From Bacillus mycoides (GTDB lineage Bacteria > Bacillota > Bacilli > Bacillales > Bacillaceae_G): a stretch of DNA of 64,000 bases. The first letter of the stretch is position 1. Each line of letters begins with the position of its first letter. The position numbers and the translations under genes were made by a program. The stretch is taken from the NCBI RefSeq assembly GCF_018742245.1, contig NZ_CP036132.1, positions 3,715,001-3,779,000 on the forward strand. Direction: 5' to 3'. Shown in pieces: positions 20,460 to 30,033 of this stretch. The notes under the pieces are model-generated. The model was not told the DNA's origin. It searched no databases and worked only from the letters and a program-made list of their open reading frames with translations.

Positions 20460-20484
20460 GAATAGGGGACACCTATCCCTATTC
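20458..20484. terminator. Shared terminator after the glutaredoxin gene
   Basis: GAATAGGG and CCCTATTC form a stem between two convergent genes. The flanking T-run is poor. Confidence 0.5.
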
Positions 20485-20973
20485 TCATAATTGTTGTAAC
20501 CTTTTTATTTCAGTCAACAGTTCCTGACTTTCATGATACCCTGCTAGTTTCCATTTTCCATTATCTTTTTGCAATGTCACAATTTGATATTGTCCACTCT
20601 TTGCCCGCTCGTAGACATATAAATTTTTATGCTCTTCATCATAAGACATTTTTGTTTCTGAATTAAAGGAAAACGGAGCTTCTTTTGCTGGAAGTAAATA
20701 TTCACCACTTTGTTTTTCATTTCTACTGTTTTCATCTGTAAAAACTTGAAGGAAATTATTTGTAAAATATGGTGATAACGTCTCTATCATCTTATTCATA
20801 GATATTTGCTTCCCGCGAATTGAAAATTGCGTCTCATAACCTTTTTGTATCGTTGTAAACACTTCTTTCCGATCCACTTTCACTTCTTCTTTTCCTAAAA
20901 CAGTTGTGACACTATAGCCAACTAGAAAGGCAACACATATAAATAGAACAAACCATATTCCATATTTCTTCAT
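20485..20973 (-). CDS. Membrane-anchored extracytoplasmic protein, DUF3993-like
   Basis: The 162-residue product has one N-terminal hydrophobic segment (residues 5-26) with no lipobox and no clear cleavage site, so it is probably anchored with its bulk outside. The remainder is hydrophilic and ends in a domain with YQIVTLQKDNGKWKLAGYHE. It may belong to DUF3993, but I am not certain. It ends against the glutaredoxin gene. Confidence 0.7.
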   Translation of the reverse strand: MKKYGIWFVLFICVAFLVGYSVTTVLGKEEVKVDRKEVFTTIQKGYETQFSIRGKQISMNKMIETLSPYFTNNFLQVFTDENSRNEKQSGEYLLPAKEAPFSFNSETKMSYDEEHKNLYVYERAKSGQYQIVTLQKDNGKWKLAGYHESQELLTEIKRLQQL

Positions 20974-21136
20974 TTTTTCACCTTCCTTTTAAAAGAGCTT
21001 GTCTTTGTAGTATTCATTGTAACAATGATTATGCAAAGAAAGGGATGATTTCGTTCGTAAAATCTTTACAACGATAGACAGCATTTTCATCATCATTTTC
21101 ACTATTACCAATTTATGATAAAAACAAACAAAAAAA

Positions 21137-21158
21137 ATGCACGAATCTCTTCGTGCAT
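21137..21158 (-). terminator. Terminator of ykuI
   Basis: TGCACGAA and TTCGTGCA form an 8-bp stem, followed on the minus strand by TTTTTTTG. Confidence 0.85.
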
Positions 21159-22375
21159 TAAAATAAAACATCTTCCTCATATAAATATTCATACGATAAA
21201 TCTATAAATAAAAAGTTTTCATCATCAATCGGGAATGAAAATGTTCGTACCATTTCACCAGTTTCGATATCAGCATATAAATCTGAAAGTCTTGCCTTAT
21301 TCTCAAAACGCATTTTCATTATATTTTCTAAAAAATACGGGCGCCAGCTCCAGTTCTTCATATAATACTCTGGCATAATGATCCATTCACCATCTTTTTT
21401 CATAATATTACCAGATTGTTGGAAACCATCTTCATTACAAATAAATATCCGAAAACTATATTGTGATATGCTTTGGCTAAATTGTAATAACCAATCATTT
21501 ATATCTTCATTCTTTTTTTGTTTTGACAGAACATCACCAATTCGATCACGTAACATCTCTGTTAAATTATAAATTTTTTGTAACTTCTTCTTCTCATGCA
21601 GAATAAATTGATGACATTCATTACCAAGTCGCTCTTTTAAAACATTCGTTTCAATAAAATCAGGTAAACATTCTTTCAAATAATTACCTTGATAATATCT
21701 ACCGCCGTTTTTCCAAGCATATTGTAGTTGATAAAAAGCATCAATTTCTTCATATAACAATGTCGCACCAATTCTTCTAGCAAGTAAAGATAAGGAATAT
21801 AAAATATCTTGATAAGATTGTAAAAGTGCAGTTTGCCTTAAATTTGTTAAATCTACTTTTAAAATATCCGGTGCTAACACGCTAATACGCTCTAAATTAC
21901 TTGTACCCGTTCCGACTTTATTAATCGAAATTTGAATACCATATGTACGATAATACATCAGTAAATGATTAAATTGTTCTATATCTTCTTTACATTCATG
22001 TTCTGTTATTTCTAGAACAATGCGTTGTAAGTTCAAACCTTGTTCTTCATACATCAGCAAAAGTTGAAGTAAACTTTCATCTTCATCATTCATTAATACA
22101 TTAGCATTCCGATGTATAAATAATAATAATTTTTGATCCGTTTCTAAATACCTATTTAACGCTTTTTCTACAATGATGTTATCCGCTTCAAGTTGGAACT
22201 CACTCGGAATAGAATCATCATGGAAGAAAGATGCTAAACTTTGTATGCCCTCTTCTGTTTGAATACGTCCTACAACTTCATATCCAATTACTGTATGCTC
22301 ATCAGCACTAAAAATAGCTTGATAATAAGGAAGGACTTTATCCAAGTTACTCATTACATCTAACGCATCTATCAA
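21158..22375 (-). CDS. ykuI: YkuI, degenerate EAL-domain protein
   Basis: The 405-residue product is an orthologue of B. subtilis YkuI: an N-terminal EAL domain (about 1-250) plus a C-terminal PAS-like domain. The signature EAL is replaced by EVVGR, and the usual DDFGTG metal motif reads INKVGTGTSN, so two catalytic aspartates are missing. It should be unable to hydrolyse c-di-GMP and is more likely a c-di-GMP-binding sensor. Known B. subtilis work finds binding without activity. It is a single gene with its own terminator. Confidence 0.9.
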   Translation of the reverse strand: MIDALDVMSNLDKVLPYYQAIFSADEHTVIGYEVVGRIQTEEGIQSLASFFHDDSIPSEFQLEADNIIVEKALNRYLETDQKLLLFIHRNANVLMNDEDESLLQLLLMYEEQGLNLQRIVLEITEHECKEDIEQFNHLLMYYRTYGIQISINKVGTGTSNLERISVLAPDILKVDLTNLRQTALLQSYQDILYSLSLLARRIGATLLYEEIDAFYQLQYAWKNGGRYYQGNYLKECLPDFIETNVLKERLGNECHQFILHEKKKLQKIYNLTEMLRDRIGDVLSKQKKNEDINDWLLQFSQSISQYSFRIFICNEDGFQQSGNIMKKDGEWIIMPEYYMKNWSWRPYFLENIMKMRFENKARLSDLYADIETGEMVRTFSFPIDDENFLFIDLSYEYLYEEDVLF

Positions 22376-22437
22376 CGTGCTTCCCTCCCTTTACTTTTCA
22401 AAAATTATAACACGATATTTACGGAAAAATAATAAAA

Positions 22438-22466
22438 AATCCCTTCAGTTTTCCTGAAGGGATTAG
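22438..22466. terminator. Hairpin between ykuI and fadH
   Basis: AATCCCTTCAG and CTGAAGGGATT form an 11-bp stem. It stands upstream of ykuI and downstream of fadH, and may terminate fadH at a distance. Confidence 0.6.
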
Positions 22467-22629
22467 AGGGGTAAAATGCTAAGGGGAATTAGCAATTCTA
22501 CTATGAAGAAAAAAGAGGTCTTAAATATAACGTATATATTCCCCTTTGTAAACACATTTCTCTCACATGTCACAACTTCGTCACATTTTACCAAAGAAAA
22601 AATAATAAATCATTCATTTTCCATCTCTT

Positions 22630-23400
22630 TTAAAATGGATATTGGTGCAAATGCTGGCCACCATCCATTGTCATACAAGTTCCATTTATGTATGCAGCTT
22701 CATCTGAACATAAATAATAAGCTAGACCCGCAATTTCTTCTGGTGTCCCTAGCCTACCAAGTGGGACACTTTGTATTGTACGCTTAGCCATTTCTTCTGA
22801 AATCCATAATTTATCGGCACCACCTGTACGTTCAATTGGTCCTGGTGCGATAGCGTTAACTCGTATCCCATATTTACGTCCCCACTCAACAGCAAGCGTT
22901 TTTGTCATTGCTAATACACCAGCTTTAGCTGCTGCCGAATGGATAACCCCTGGGCCTGCATCCCATGCATATGTTGCCACCATGTTAATAATATTTCCTT
23001 TTATGCCTTTATCAATCCAATATTTACCAACAGCCTGACTGCAATAAAATGTACCATTTAATACAATATTAATTACCGAATTCCAGCCATTCACAGATAA
23101 GTCCTCTGCTGGACAAATAAAGTTTCCGGCTGCATTATTTATTAAAATATCAATTCGTCCAAACTTCTCATCAATATGTTCAATCATTTTTTGAATATCA
23201 TCAGTATTTCGTACATCCATTTGTACAGATAATACTTGCCCTGGAAACTGTTCAATTTCTAACTTTGCTTCTTCTAGCTTTTCTTTTGTACGTCCTGTAA
23301 TAACAACTCGTGCCCCTTCTTTCGCAAAACGAGTCGCCATCCCTTTTCCCATTCCACTTGATCCACCTGTTATAATAACTACCTTCTCTTTCACATACAT
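22630..23400 (-). CDS. fadH: 2,4-dienoyl-CoA reductase
   Basis: The 256-residue short-chain dehydrogenase starts at MYVKEKVVIITGG after GGAGGGG. It has the NADPH-binding GGSSGMGKG and NNAAGNF motifs. The usual YxxxK is not obvious; the HSAAAKAGV segment at that place is typical of dienoyl-CoA reductases. It is the counterpart of B. subtilis FadH (YkuF), which helps degrade unsaturated fatty acids. A FadR-like palindrome lies directly upstream. Confidence 0.9.
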   Translation of the reverse strand: MYVKEKVVIITGGSSGMGKGMATRFAKEGARVVITGRTKEKLEEAKLEIEQFPGQVLSVQMDVRNTDDIQKMIEHIDEKFGRIDILINNAAGNFICPAEDLSVNGWNSVINIVLNGTFYCSQAVGKYWIDKGIKGNIINMVATYAWDAGPGVIHSAAAKAGVLAMTKTLAVEWGRKYGIRVNAIAPGPIERTGGADKLWISEEMAKRTIQSVPLGRLGTPEEIAGLAYYLCSDEAAYINGTCMTMDGGQHLHQYPF

Positions 23401-23410
23401 CCCCTCCAAA

Positions 23411-23430
23411 AAATGAATACACATTCATTT
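23411..23430. promoter_or_regulatory. Candidate FadR operator at fadH
   Basis: AAATGAAT-ACAC-ATTCATTT is a perfect 8-bp-arm palindrome that contains the TGAAT/ATTCA halves of the B. subtilis FadR box. It lies 11 nt before the fadH start. Confidence 0.6.
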
Positions 23431-23589
23431 TATCACTTTATTTGATAGAAATCTTTATATTTTTAAACTTTTCTGATATTTTAACGTAAAGAGGTTTCTT
23501 TTCGTTCATTTTTTTCGTAACCTATACTACTTTTTTAGTGTTTAAAATATATTTTAAAAAAACTGAAGGGAGATTCGAGTAACCTATAT

Positions 23590-24447
23590 ATGAAGAAAAT
23601 TACAAGAAGAAATTTTTTAAAATCTGGAATACGCACTTGTCTATATTCATTTATAACCGCTAGTATCGGCTATTATTATGCTAAATATATAGAGCCCTAT
23701 TTGCTTTCTTTTACGCAACACACACTTAAATCACAGCTCATACCAAAAGGTTTTCATGGTATGAAGATCCTTCAATTTAGCGATTTACATCTCGGATACT
23801 ATTTCTCTCTCCAACATTTATCTCAAATCGTTTCCAAGATTAATGCTGAAAAGCCAGATATTGTCCTTTTTACTGGTGATCTCATTGATGATTACCAAAC
23901 ATATACCGAGGCTCCTTTTGTTGCATCCATTTTAAAGAATATACAGGCACCCTTCGGTAAATTTTCTATTTATGGTAACCACGACCATGGTGGATATGGA
24001 ACTGAATACTATGATCACATCATGCGCGAATCTGGATTTGAACTTTTGCAAAATAGTGAAAAACGAATTCGGTTACTGGATAATAGTGAAATTTCTATTT
24101 TCGGGCTCGATGATATGCTACTAGGTAAACCAAAAATAGCGGAAACTTTACAACATGCAAAACAAAATATTTATACAATTGTTCTCGTTCACGAACCAGA
24201 TATCGCGCCACAAATCGCTACATATCCAATCAATCTTCAACTTTCTGGTCATAGCCATGGCGGACAAGTACAAATTCCTTTTTTAGGTGCTATTATTACC
24301 CCGTCGCTTGCAAAAGAATATATTGAAGGTTTCTATAACATTCAAGGTTTGACTCTCTATGTCAATCGAGGTATTGGAAGAACACGTGTCCCATTCCGCT
24401 TTATGTCAAAACCTGAAATTACACTCTTCATCCTACAACATCCGTAA
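23590..24447 (+). CDS. ykuE: Tat-exported metallophosphoesterase YkuE
   Basis: The 285-residue product begins with a twin-arginine signal (TRRNFLKSG at residues 4-12) followed by a hydrophobic stretch, as in B. subtilis YkuE, a Tat substrate. Calcineurin-type metal motifs are SDLHLGYY, TGDLIDD, YGNHDHGG, VHEPDIA and SGHSHGGQ, in order. It should act at the cell-wall side on an unknown phosphoester. The ribosome site GAAGGGAG lies 17-18 nt before the ATG, which is unusually far. Confidence 0.9.
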   Translation: MKKITRRNFLKSGIRTCLYSFITASIGYYYAKYIEPYLLSFTQHTLKSQLIPKGFHGMKILQFSDLHLGYYFSLQHLSQIVSKINAEKPDIVLFTGDLIDDYQTYTEAPFVASILKNIQAPFGKFSIYGNHDHGGYGTEYYDHIMRESGFELLQNSEKRIRLLDNSEISIFGLDDMLLGKPKIAETLQHAKQNIYTIVLVHEPDIAPQIATYPINLQLSGHSHGGQVQIPFLGAIITPSLAKEYIEGFYNIQGLTLYVNRGIGRTRVPFRFMSKPEITLFILQHP

Positions 24448-24506
24448 CAATTCGCCTATTTTTTCACATATCCTTTCTTGTACGCGCTCATCCACACTTG
24501 GACCAC

Positions 24507-24515
24507 CATATGATA
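24507..24515 (+). promoter_or_regulatory. Possible SigK -10 box
   Basis: CATATGATA fits CATAnnnTA and lies 29 nt before the ribosome-site/start region of the next gene. No good -35 AC is seen. Confidence 0.35.
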
Positions 24516-24544
24516 AAAATGAGTCCAGTAAAGGAGGTTTGTTC

Positions 24545-24781
24545 ATGTATCCATATTATCAACCGATCCCAGTTCGTTCAGCACCTATTGGCCCAGCAGG
24601 CGACTCACGCTTCTTACCATTTTTCGGTGTTCCATTTCTAGCTGGAATTGCTGGAGGGTTACTCGGTGGAGCATTAGCTTTCGGCCCTAGACCGTTTTAT
24701 CCGCCATATCCACCGCCTTTCCCACCACCAGCACCCTTTCCTTGTTACGGAGGGCCTTGTCAACAACCATACTATTATTAA
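24545..24781 (+). CDS. Small Pro/Tyr-rich protein, possibly spore-associated
   Basis: The 78-residue product starts at MYPYYQPIPVRS after AAAGGAGG. It has a central Gly-rich hydrophobic helix (FLAGIAGGLLGGALAFG) and a C-terminal Pro/Tyr tail (PPYPPPFPPPAPF, QQPYYY). This composition resembles small coat and spore-surface proteins of Bacillus. The longer upstream frame overlaps ykuE and is not used. The function is unknown. Confidence 0.75.
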   Translation: MYPYYQPIPVRSAPIGPAGDSRFLPFFGVPFLAGIAGGLLGGALAFGPRPFYPPYPPPFPPPAPFPCYGGPCQQPYYY

Positions 24782-24855
24782 TTTAAAACAACGATTCTTC
24801 TACTGTTTTTCTATCAACGAACCGATTTATCACACGCCTATAATAAAAAACTATT

Positions 24856-24897
24856 CTCTCTACGCATTCTTCCATTTATGGACGAATGCGTAGAGAA
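24856..24897. repeat. Perfect 12-bp stem-loop
   Basis: CTCTACGCATTC (24858-24869) pairs with GAATGCGTAGAG (24884-24895). On the minus strand a T-run follows 7 nt later, so it may be a second terminator behind ppk. Confidence 0.6.
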
Positions 24898-24904
24898 AAA
24901 AATA

Positions 24905-24937
24905 AAAACCTCTTAATTTCGATTAAGAGGTTTTTAC
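24905..24937 (-). terminator. Terminator of ppk
   Basis: AAAAACCTCTTAAT and ATTAAGAGGTTTTT pair around TTCG, just beyond the ppk stop. Confidence 0.9.
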
Positions 24938-24947
24938 TTTTTCTCTA

Positions 24948-27056
24948 TTATTCAGCATCTGTATTTTGGTACGCCATCTTAAATAAATTCACTTGGCTAT
25001 CAATTTCTTCTATACTACTATTAATTATATAATAATAGTCACCATCTTTATTTTGTTCACGTGTTTTCACATTATCAGCTAAAATCAGCTGTAAAATTGC
25101 CTTTATTCTCGCTTTCATTTCAATATCTAAAATCGGGAAGGATATTTCTACTCGTTTTTCCATATTTCGCGTCATCAAATCAGCTGAAGATAAATATATT
25201 TTTTCATCTCCATTATGATGGAAATAATAAATACGGCTATGTTCTAAATATCTTCCCACAACACTAACTACACGAATATTTTCACTTACATTTGGAATAC
25301 CAGGTCTTAAACAACATGTCCCTCTAACGATGAGCTCTATCCTTACCCCAGCTTGCGATGCTTCATACATTTTTTTTATTAACGGTTTATCTGTTAACGA
25401 ATTCATCTTAGCGATAATATATCCATTTCCATATTGTCTATGGTAACGAATTTCCTCATCTATTAACTCCATAAACTGCTCTCTTATATCAAACGGGGCA
25501 ACAGATAAATGATGAAAATGCGGTTTTTTTGTATAACCACTCAAATAATTAAAGAAATTTGTTGCATCTACACCAAAGTCTTTTCGCGATGTAATATATC
25601 CAAAATCGGTATACAACTTCGCTGTTGCATCATTATAATTTCCGGTTCCAAGATGTACAAACCTTTCAATTTTTCCGTTTCTTCTTCTTACAACTAACGT
25701 AATTTTACTATGCGTTTTCAAGTGACTTACTCCGTAAATAACGTGACATCCGGCCTGTTCCAATTCTTTAGCCCAATTAACATTATTCTCTTCATCAAAC
25801 CTCGCCTTTAACTCAACCAATACCGTCACTTGTTTTCCTTTTTCAGCTGCTACCTTCAACGCCTGAATTATTGGAGAATCTCCACTTACACGATATAATG
25901 TTTGTTTGATTGCAAGTACATTCGAGTCATCTGCCGCATCACGGACAAAATCAACGACTGGCTGAAACGACTCAAAGGGATGGTGTAATAAAATATCATG
26001 TTCTATCGCTTTTTCAAATACATCTTCCTCATCACCTAAATCTTGAGGAGGTTGAGGAATAAGAGCCGGATATACTAGATGTTCATATAAAGGCGCTAAT
26101 TTTTTATATAAGGAGAATAAACATGTTAAATCTAACGGTCCATCCATCATGTACACATCTTCATCTTTTACTTCCAACACCTCATACAATAACGCTAACA
26201 CTCTTTCATCAATGTGTTCTTTACCAACTTCTAAACGAACGGCAGCTCCCCACTTACGCTTTTTCAATTCTTTTTCAATTACTTTTAATAAATCGCGTGC
26301 ACCTTCTTCATGGATTGTTAAATCCGCATTACGTGTAATACGGAAACGAGTAACAGGTGATACGTTATATCCTGTGAATAATTTATGAGTAAAACCACTA
26401 ATTACATCTTCTAATAAAATAAATTTATGCTTTTGCCCTTCACTCGGTAAAAATATGAAACGCTCCAGTAAAGAAGGCACTTGGACAATTCCTAACTTCG
26501 TGCGATTTTCTTCCTCTGCCTGCTTCTCATCGTATAAAATAGTAGCTAAATTCAAGCTTTTATTTAATAACATAGGAAATGGACGATACGCATCAATAGC
26601 TACAGGAGTTAACACTGGAAAGATTTGTTCATCAAAATACTCTTCGATAAATTCCCTCTGCTCTTTCGTCAAATCATGGAATGTTAGACGCTCAATCCCC
26701 TCTAGTTCAAGCGCTGGCAATACGTAACCTTTAAACGTATCATACTGTACAGTCATTAAGTCATGAGCTTTTATCGCAATCTTATTTAATTGTTTCTTCG
26801 GTGTTAAACCTGCTTTATTTTCTGGCTGATTAAATCCAGCACTTACTTGATCTTTCAAACCTGCTACGCGCACCATAAAAAATTCATCTAAATTTGAACT
26901 GAAAATACTAATAAACTTTAATCTTTCTAAAAGTGGATTATTTTCATCTTGCGCTTCTTGTAGTACACGTTCATTAAAAGCTAACCAGCTCAACTCGCGG
27001 TTATTATAATACGCTGTATCATTTAAATTTACTAAATTCCCCTTTAGCAATTCCAT
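24948..27056 (-). CDS. ppk: Polyphosphate kinase
   Basis: The 702-residue enzyme makes polyphosphate from ATP reversibly. Order of parts: N-terminal domain with ELSWLAFNERVLQEA, a head domain, and two phospholipase-D-like C-terminal domains. The phospho-histidine is in LKTHSKITLV, a second conserved histidine in YLEHSRIYYF, and the tail has SADLMTRNMEKRVE. I chose the ATG of MELLKGN; a GTG three codons upstream is also possible. ppx lies just upstream in the same direction, so the two may form a synthesis/degradation pair. Confidence 0.95.
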   Translation of the reverse strand: MELLKGNLVNLNDTAYYNNRELSWLAFNERVLQEAQDENNPLLERLKFISIFSSNLDEFFMVRVAGLKDQVSAGFNQPENKAGLTPKKQLNKIAIKAHDLMTVQYDTFKGYVLPALELEGIERLTFHDLTKEQREFIEEYFDEQIFPVLTPVAIDAYRPFPMLLNKSLNLATILYDEKQAEEENRTKLGIVQVPSLLERFIFLPSEGQKHKFILLEDVISGFTHKLFTGYNVSPVTRFRITRNADLTIHEEGARDLLKVIEKELKKRKWGAAVRLEVGKEHIDERVLALLYEVLEVKDEDVYMMDGPLDLTCLFSLYKKLAPLYEHLVYPALIPQPPQDLGDEEDVFEKAIEHDILLHHPFESFQPVVDFVRDAADDSNVLAIKQTLYRVSGDSPIIQALKVAAEKGKQVTVLVELKARFDEENNVNWAKELEQAGCHVIYGVSHLKTHSKITLVVRRRNGKIERFVHLGTGNYNDATAKLYTDFGYITSRKDFGVDATNFFNYLSGYTKKPHFHHLSVAPFDIREQFMELIDEEIRYHRQYGNGYIIAKMNSLTDKPLIKKMYEASQAGVRIELIVRGTCCLRPGIPNVSENIRVVSVVGRYLEHSRIYYFHHNGDEKIYLSSADLMTRNMEKRVEISFPILDIEMKARIKAILQLILADNVKTREQNKDGDYYYIINSSIEEIDSQVNLFKMAYQNTDAE

Positions 27057-27164
27057 TCTCTTCACACTTCCCTTTGAAACTTTTTCACTATAATTTAGTT
27101 ACTTTTATTTTATCAAATTATAATATTCCAAAGTGTTAATTTTTCGTAAAGACATCCGTACAAC

Positions 27165-28703
27165 TTAACATCCTGATTCGAATAATAAGTTAATATTCGT
27201 TTTCAATACTCTTTCTAATTGCTTTTTTTGTTTTTCAGCTTGCACTTTTTCCGCTAATGCCGATTGCTCACATACAATTCTAAATGTTAATCCTTCTTTA
27301 CTTTCTGTTATAGATATCGTTTCAACAAGCGCTCTTTGTCTCACATTTAAAGCGGCTGAAAATTGCAAAACAGCTCCTAATAACCGGATTTTTTTTTGTT
27401 CACTTTTATCAAACCACCCTTCAAATGGGGCTAAATGTTGTTTAAATAACATTTTTGATTTGTATGAAGCAATAAGTGCTAATCTAACTCGATCTTTATG
27501 CATCATACCATCAATTGTTTTATTCGCTAGTAAATAAAACGTATGTAAACGGCTCGCTTCTTCATCAATGTACTTCCCTATATTAAATACTTTCGCCGCT
27601 TGATGGAATATTTCCCAGTCTTTTTCCGACATAGAAATAAGTCCTGCTCCTTCAAGTTGTTTACAAATCAATGTTCCTTGTTTAATAAGTTGAATTACAA
27701 ATTCCATATCCATTTCGTATTCATATGATAATAAATATAAACTTTCTTCTACTACGTTCGGATAGTAAAAAATCCCCAAATCTTTCGCTAATTCTTCGTA
27801 AAAAACACCTTCTCTTAATCCTTTTTTACTCAATACAAATGCCGGTGCCTCTATAAGGTTAACAAGCATATGAAAGACTTCGATCGCTGGAATAATTGTA
27901 TCTGCTCGATCTTTCGCTAACCCCTCCATCTTTTGAAGCTCTATGAACGACAATTCTTTTAATTCCTCTTTTACATGTTTAATATCTTCTTCTTTCATTT
28001 TGTATAAATGTAATCCAGCTATAGGATAACAAATTAAATTTTGATGGATTTTCACCATATTCCTCGCACTCCCCCCAATTGCGATAAGGGGTAATTCTTT
28101 ATCGATTAACCATGGTAGCGTTCGAAATTGATACCATAAATAGTTTTTTATTTCCTCTAACTCTTCTGTAGTAGGAATATCACCTTGAATAAATTGTTGC
28201 TTTAAAGAAAGTGCTCCAAAAGGAAAGCTATGATATTCTAAAATTTCTCTATTTCGAAAGTATGTAACTTCTGTACTCCCCCCACCAATATCAACTGTAA
28301 TTCCTTCTGAAAATGAAGTGGAATTCATAACTGCTAAGTAACCGTAGCGTGCTTCTTCATATTCTGATAAAACTCTAAGAGTAAAATCTGTTTGCCCTTC
28401 AACAAGTTTTTTAATTTCATCTTGATTCTCAGCCTGTCTAATTGTTGCCGTTGCAACGCAAAGTACATGATGTAACTTATGGAATCGTGTACTTTCTTGA
28501 AATTGAAATAATGTTTGTAATAATACTTCTATTCCTTCTTCACTTAATACACCATTTACTAAATAATTTCTTAACCTAGCGACCACTTTCGTATTTTCAA
28601 TCTCTTTATAAAAACCCCCGCTTTGTTTTTCATAAATAACTAAACGCATTGTATTAGAACCAATGTCTATAATGGCATATTGTAGTTTTAATATTTCTTT
28701 CAA
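27165..28703 (-). CDS. ppx: Exopolyphosphatase
   Basis: The Ppx/GppA phosphatase has the ASKHA motifs AIIDIGSNTMRLVIYE and TVDIGGGSTEV, and a C-terminal helical HD-like domain (residues 300-510). It cuts phosphate from polyphosphate ends. I start at the TTG of LKEILKLQYAII (512 residues), after a weak GAGTGAGAAG. An ATG 12 codons upstream (MFQKFDN) has no ribosome site, but cannot be excluded. It precedes ppk by about 110 nt. Confidence 0.9.
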   Translation of the reverse strand: MKEILKLQYAIIDIGSNTMRLVIYEKQSGGFYKEIENTKVVARLRNYLVNGVLSEEGIEVLLQTLFQFQESTRFHKLHHVLCVATATIRQAENQDEIKKLVEGQTDFTLRVLSEYEEARYGYLAVMNSTSFSEGITVDIGGGSTEVTYFRNREILEYHSFPFGALSLKQQFIQGDIPTTEELEEIKNYLWYQFRTLPWLIDKELPLIAIGGSARNMVKIHQNLICYPIAGLHLYKMKEEDIKHVKEELKELSFIELQKMEGLAKDRADTIIPAIEVFHMLVNLIEAPAFVLSKKGLREGVFYEELAKDLGIFYYPNVVEESLYLLSYEYEMDMEFVIQLIKQGTLICKQLEGAGLISMSEKDWEIFHQAAKVFNIGKYIDEEASRLHTFYLLANKTIDGMMHKDRVRLALIASYKSKMLFKQHLAPFEGWFDKSEQKKIRLLGAVLQFSAALNVRQRALVETISITESKEGLTFRIVCEQSALAEKVQAEKQKKQLERVLKTNINLLFESGC

Positions 28704-28880
28704 ACTTCTCACTCTTTCATTATCAAATTTCTGAAACATATTCTATCACTATTATACAAAATAGTTGTTTTTTGTAACAATATTGCTTTAATATTGAAAA
28801 TATATACAATTACTTTTTGCATATAATAAAAACCCATTTTATTTATGCTATAATAAGGAAAACTTGAAAGGAGATTAAAT

Positions 28881-29339
28881 ATGAAACCTTCACAACCCCA
28901 ATCTCAATTACATAATCAACATTCTATTAATAGACTAGCTCAATCTATTTTCGTTGTGAATCGTCATGCTAAAGCTGCAACTAACCCTAAGTACTTATAT
29001 TGGTTAAAAAAGACTGCTTTAGAACGCTTAATTACTGAAAAAAAGGCTATCAAAGAAGGATTACATTTTTCTAGAAACCCACGTTTTAGTCAACAACAAT
29101 CCGATGTTCTTATACGTTTAGGTGATTATTTTTTCCATATCCCTCCTACGAAAGATGATTTTCGCACCCTACCGCATCTTGGTCACCTTGAATCCTCCTA
29201 TCGAAATCCGAAAACAACCCTATCTTTAACAATAGCAAAAAAAACACTTCAAGATTATATTGGTCCTGAAGCATTAAAACAAGAAAAAAAATTAAGCGAA
29301 GCAGTTCCATGGTATAGCCGTACCTATACAAAAAAATAA
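28881..29339 (+). CDS. ykyB: YkyB family protein
   Basis: The 152-residue product resembles B. subtilis YkyB, a conserved protein without known function. It begins with a Gln/Ser-rich head, followed by SIFVVNRHAKAATNPKYLYWLKK and further basic, helical segments. It is soluble, with no signal peptide. The start follows AAAGGAG. It faces ykyA across a shared terminator. Confidence 0.85.
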   Translation: MKPSQPQSQLHNQHSINRLAQSIFVVNRHAKAATNPKYLYWLKKTALERLITEKKAIKEGLHFSRNPRFSQQQSDVLIRLGDYFFHIPPTKDDFRTLPHLGHLESSYRNPKTTLSLTIAKKTLQDYIGPEALKQEKKLSEAVPWYSRTYTKK

Positions 29340-29374
29340 AACAGTTTGGCCCATATTAGGCCAAACTGTTTTAT
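29338..29374. terminator. Bidirectional terminator between ykyB and ykyA
   Basis: AACAGTTTGGCC and GGCCAAACTGTT pair around a short loop, with A/T runs on both sides. Confidence 0.9.
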
Positions 29375-30033
29375 TTTTTATCTTCCTTAATTTTAATATT
29401 CGCTTGTTTATAGAATGCAACTTTTTCTGTATTATATGATTTCGTATATTCATTAAACTTATCTTTTTCTGTCTCAATATCTTTATATGCTTGGTTTACT
29501 AACTTTACTTTCTCGCTAATATCTTTTAATTTTGTACCTTTATCTTGTAGCATTGTATATAATTCTTTTTCTTGCTTTAAAGATTTATTATAGCTATCGT
29601 ACATCTTTTGGAATGAATCATGTCGTTTCTCATAAGTACTCTTTACTTTATCCGCCTGGTCTTTTAATTTATTATCTTCAATTTTCTTCACATGCTTATC
29701 AGCTGACTTCACTTCTTCTTGCGCTTTATTTAACGCCTCTTTTTCTTTAATAAGAACCTTTTCTCGTTCAGCTGTATTTTTCACCGCTTGATCAAGCTTA
29801 TCCTTAACAGCCTGATTATTATCTTTTCCTTCTTGGACAATTTGATTATATAATACTTGCCCCTCTTTCTCTAATGACTCTAATTTTTTCGCATCTTCAA
29901 ACATTGTTTTTTCTTGCTTGGCAGCATTTTCAAATGCAACATATAGCTCCTCTTCTGGTTTTGGGCCGAAACAACCAGCTAGTAAAGTCATTGATAATGC
30001 AGTTACAATTGCTAATTTATTATATTTCAACAT
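29371..30033 (-). CDS. ykyA: YkyA lipoprotein (putative cell-wall binding)
   Basis: The 220-residue product has a lipoprotein signal with lipobox LLAGC (C21). The mature part is almost wholly Lys/Glu-rich coiled coil, consistent with the YkyA family annotated as cell-wall-binding lipoproteins. It should sit on the outer face of the membrane. The start follows AGGAGG. The neighbour ykyB matches the B. subtilis order. Confidence 0.88.
   Translation of the reverse strand: MLKYNKLAIVTALSMTLLAGCFGPKPEEELYVAFENAAKQEKTMFEDAKKLESLEKEGQVLYNQIVQEGKDNNQAVKDKLDQAVKNTAEREKVLIKEKEALNKAQEEVKSADKHVKKIEDNKLKDQADKVKSTYEKRHDSFQKMYDSYNKSLKQEKELYTMLQDKGTKLKDISEKVKLVNQAYKDIETEKDKFNEYTKSYNTEKVAFYKQANIKIKEDKK

Noticed and set aside
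22476..22787. 103-residue frame on the plus strand overlapping fadH
   Set aside because: Half of it is antisense to fadH, and the composition is not protein-like.
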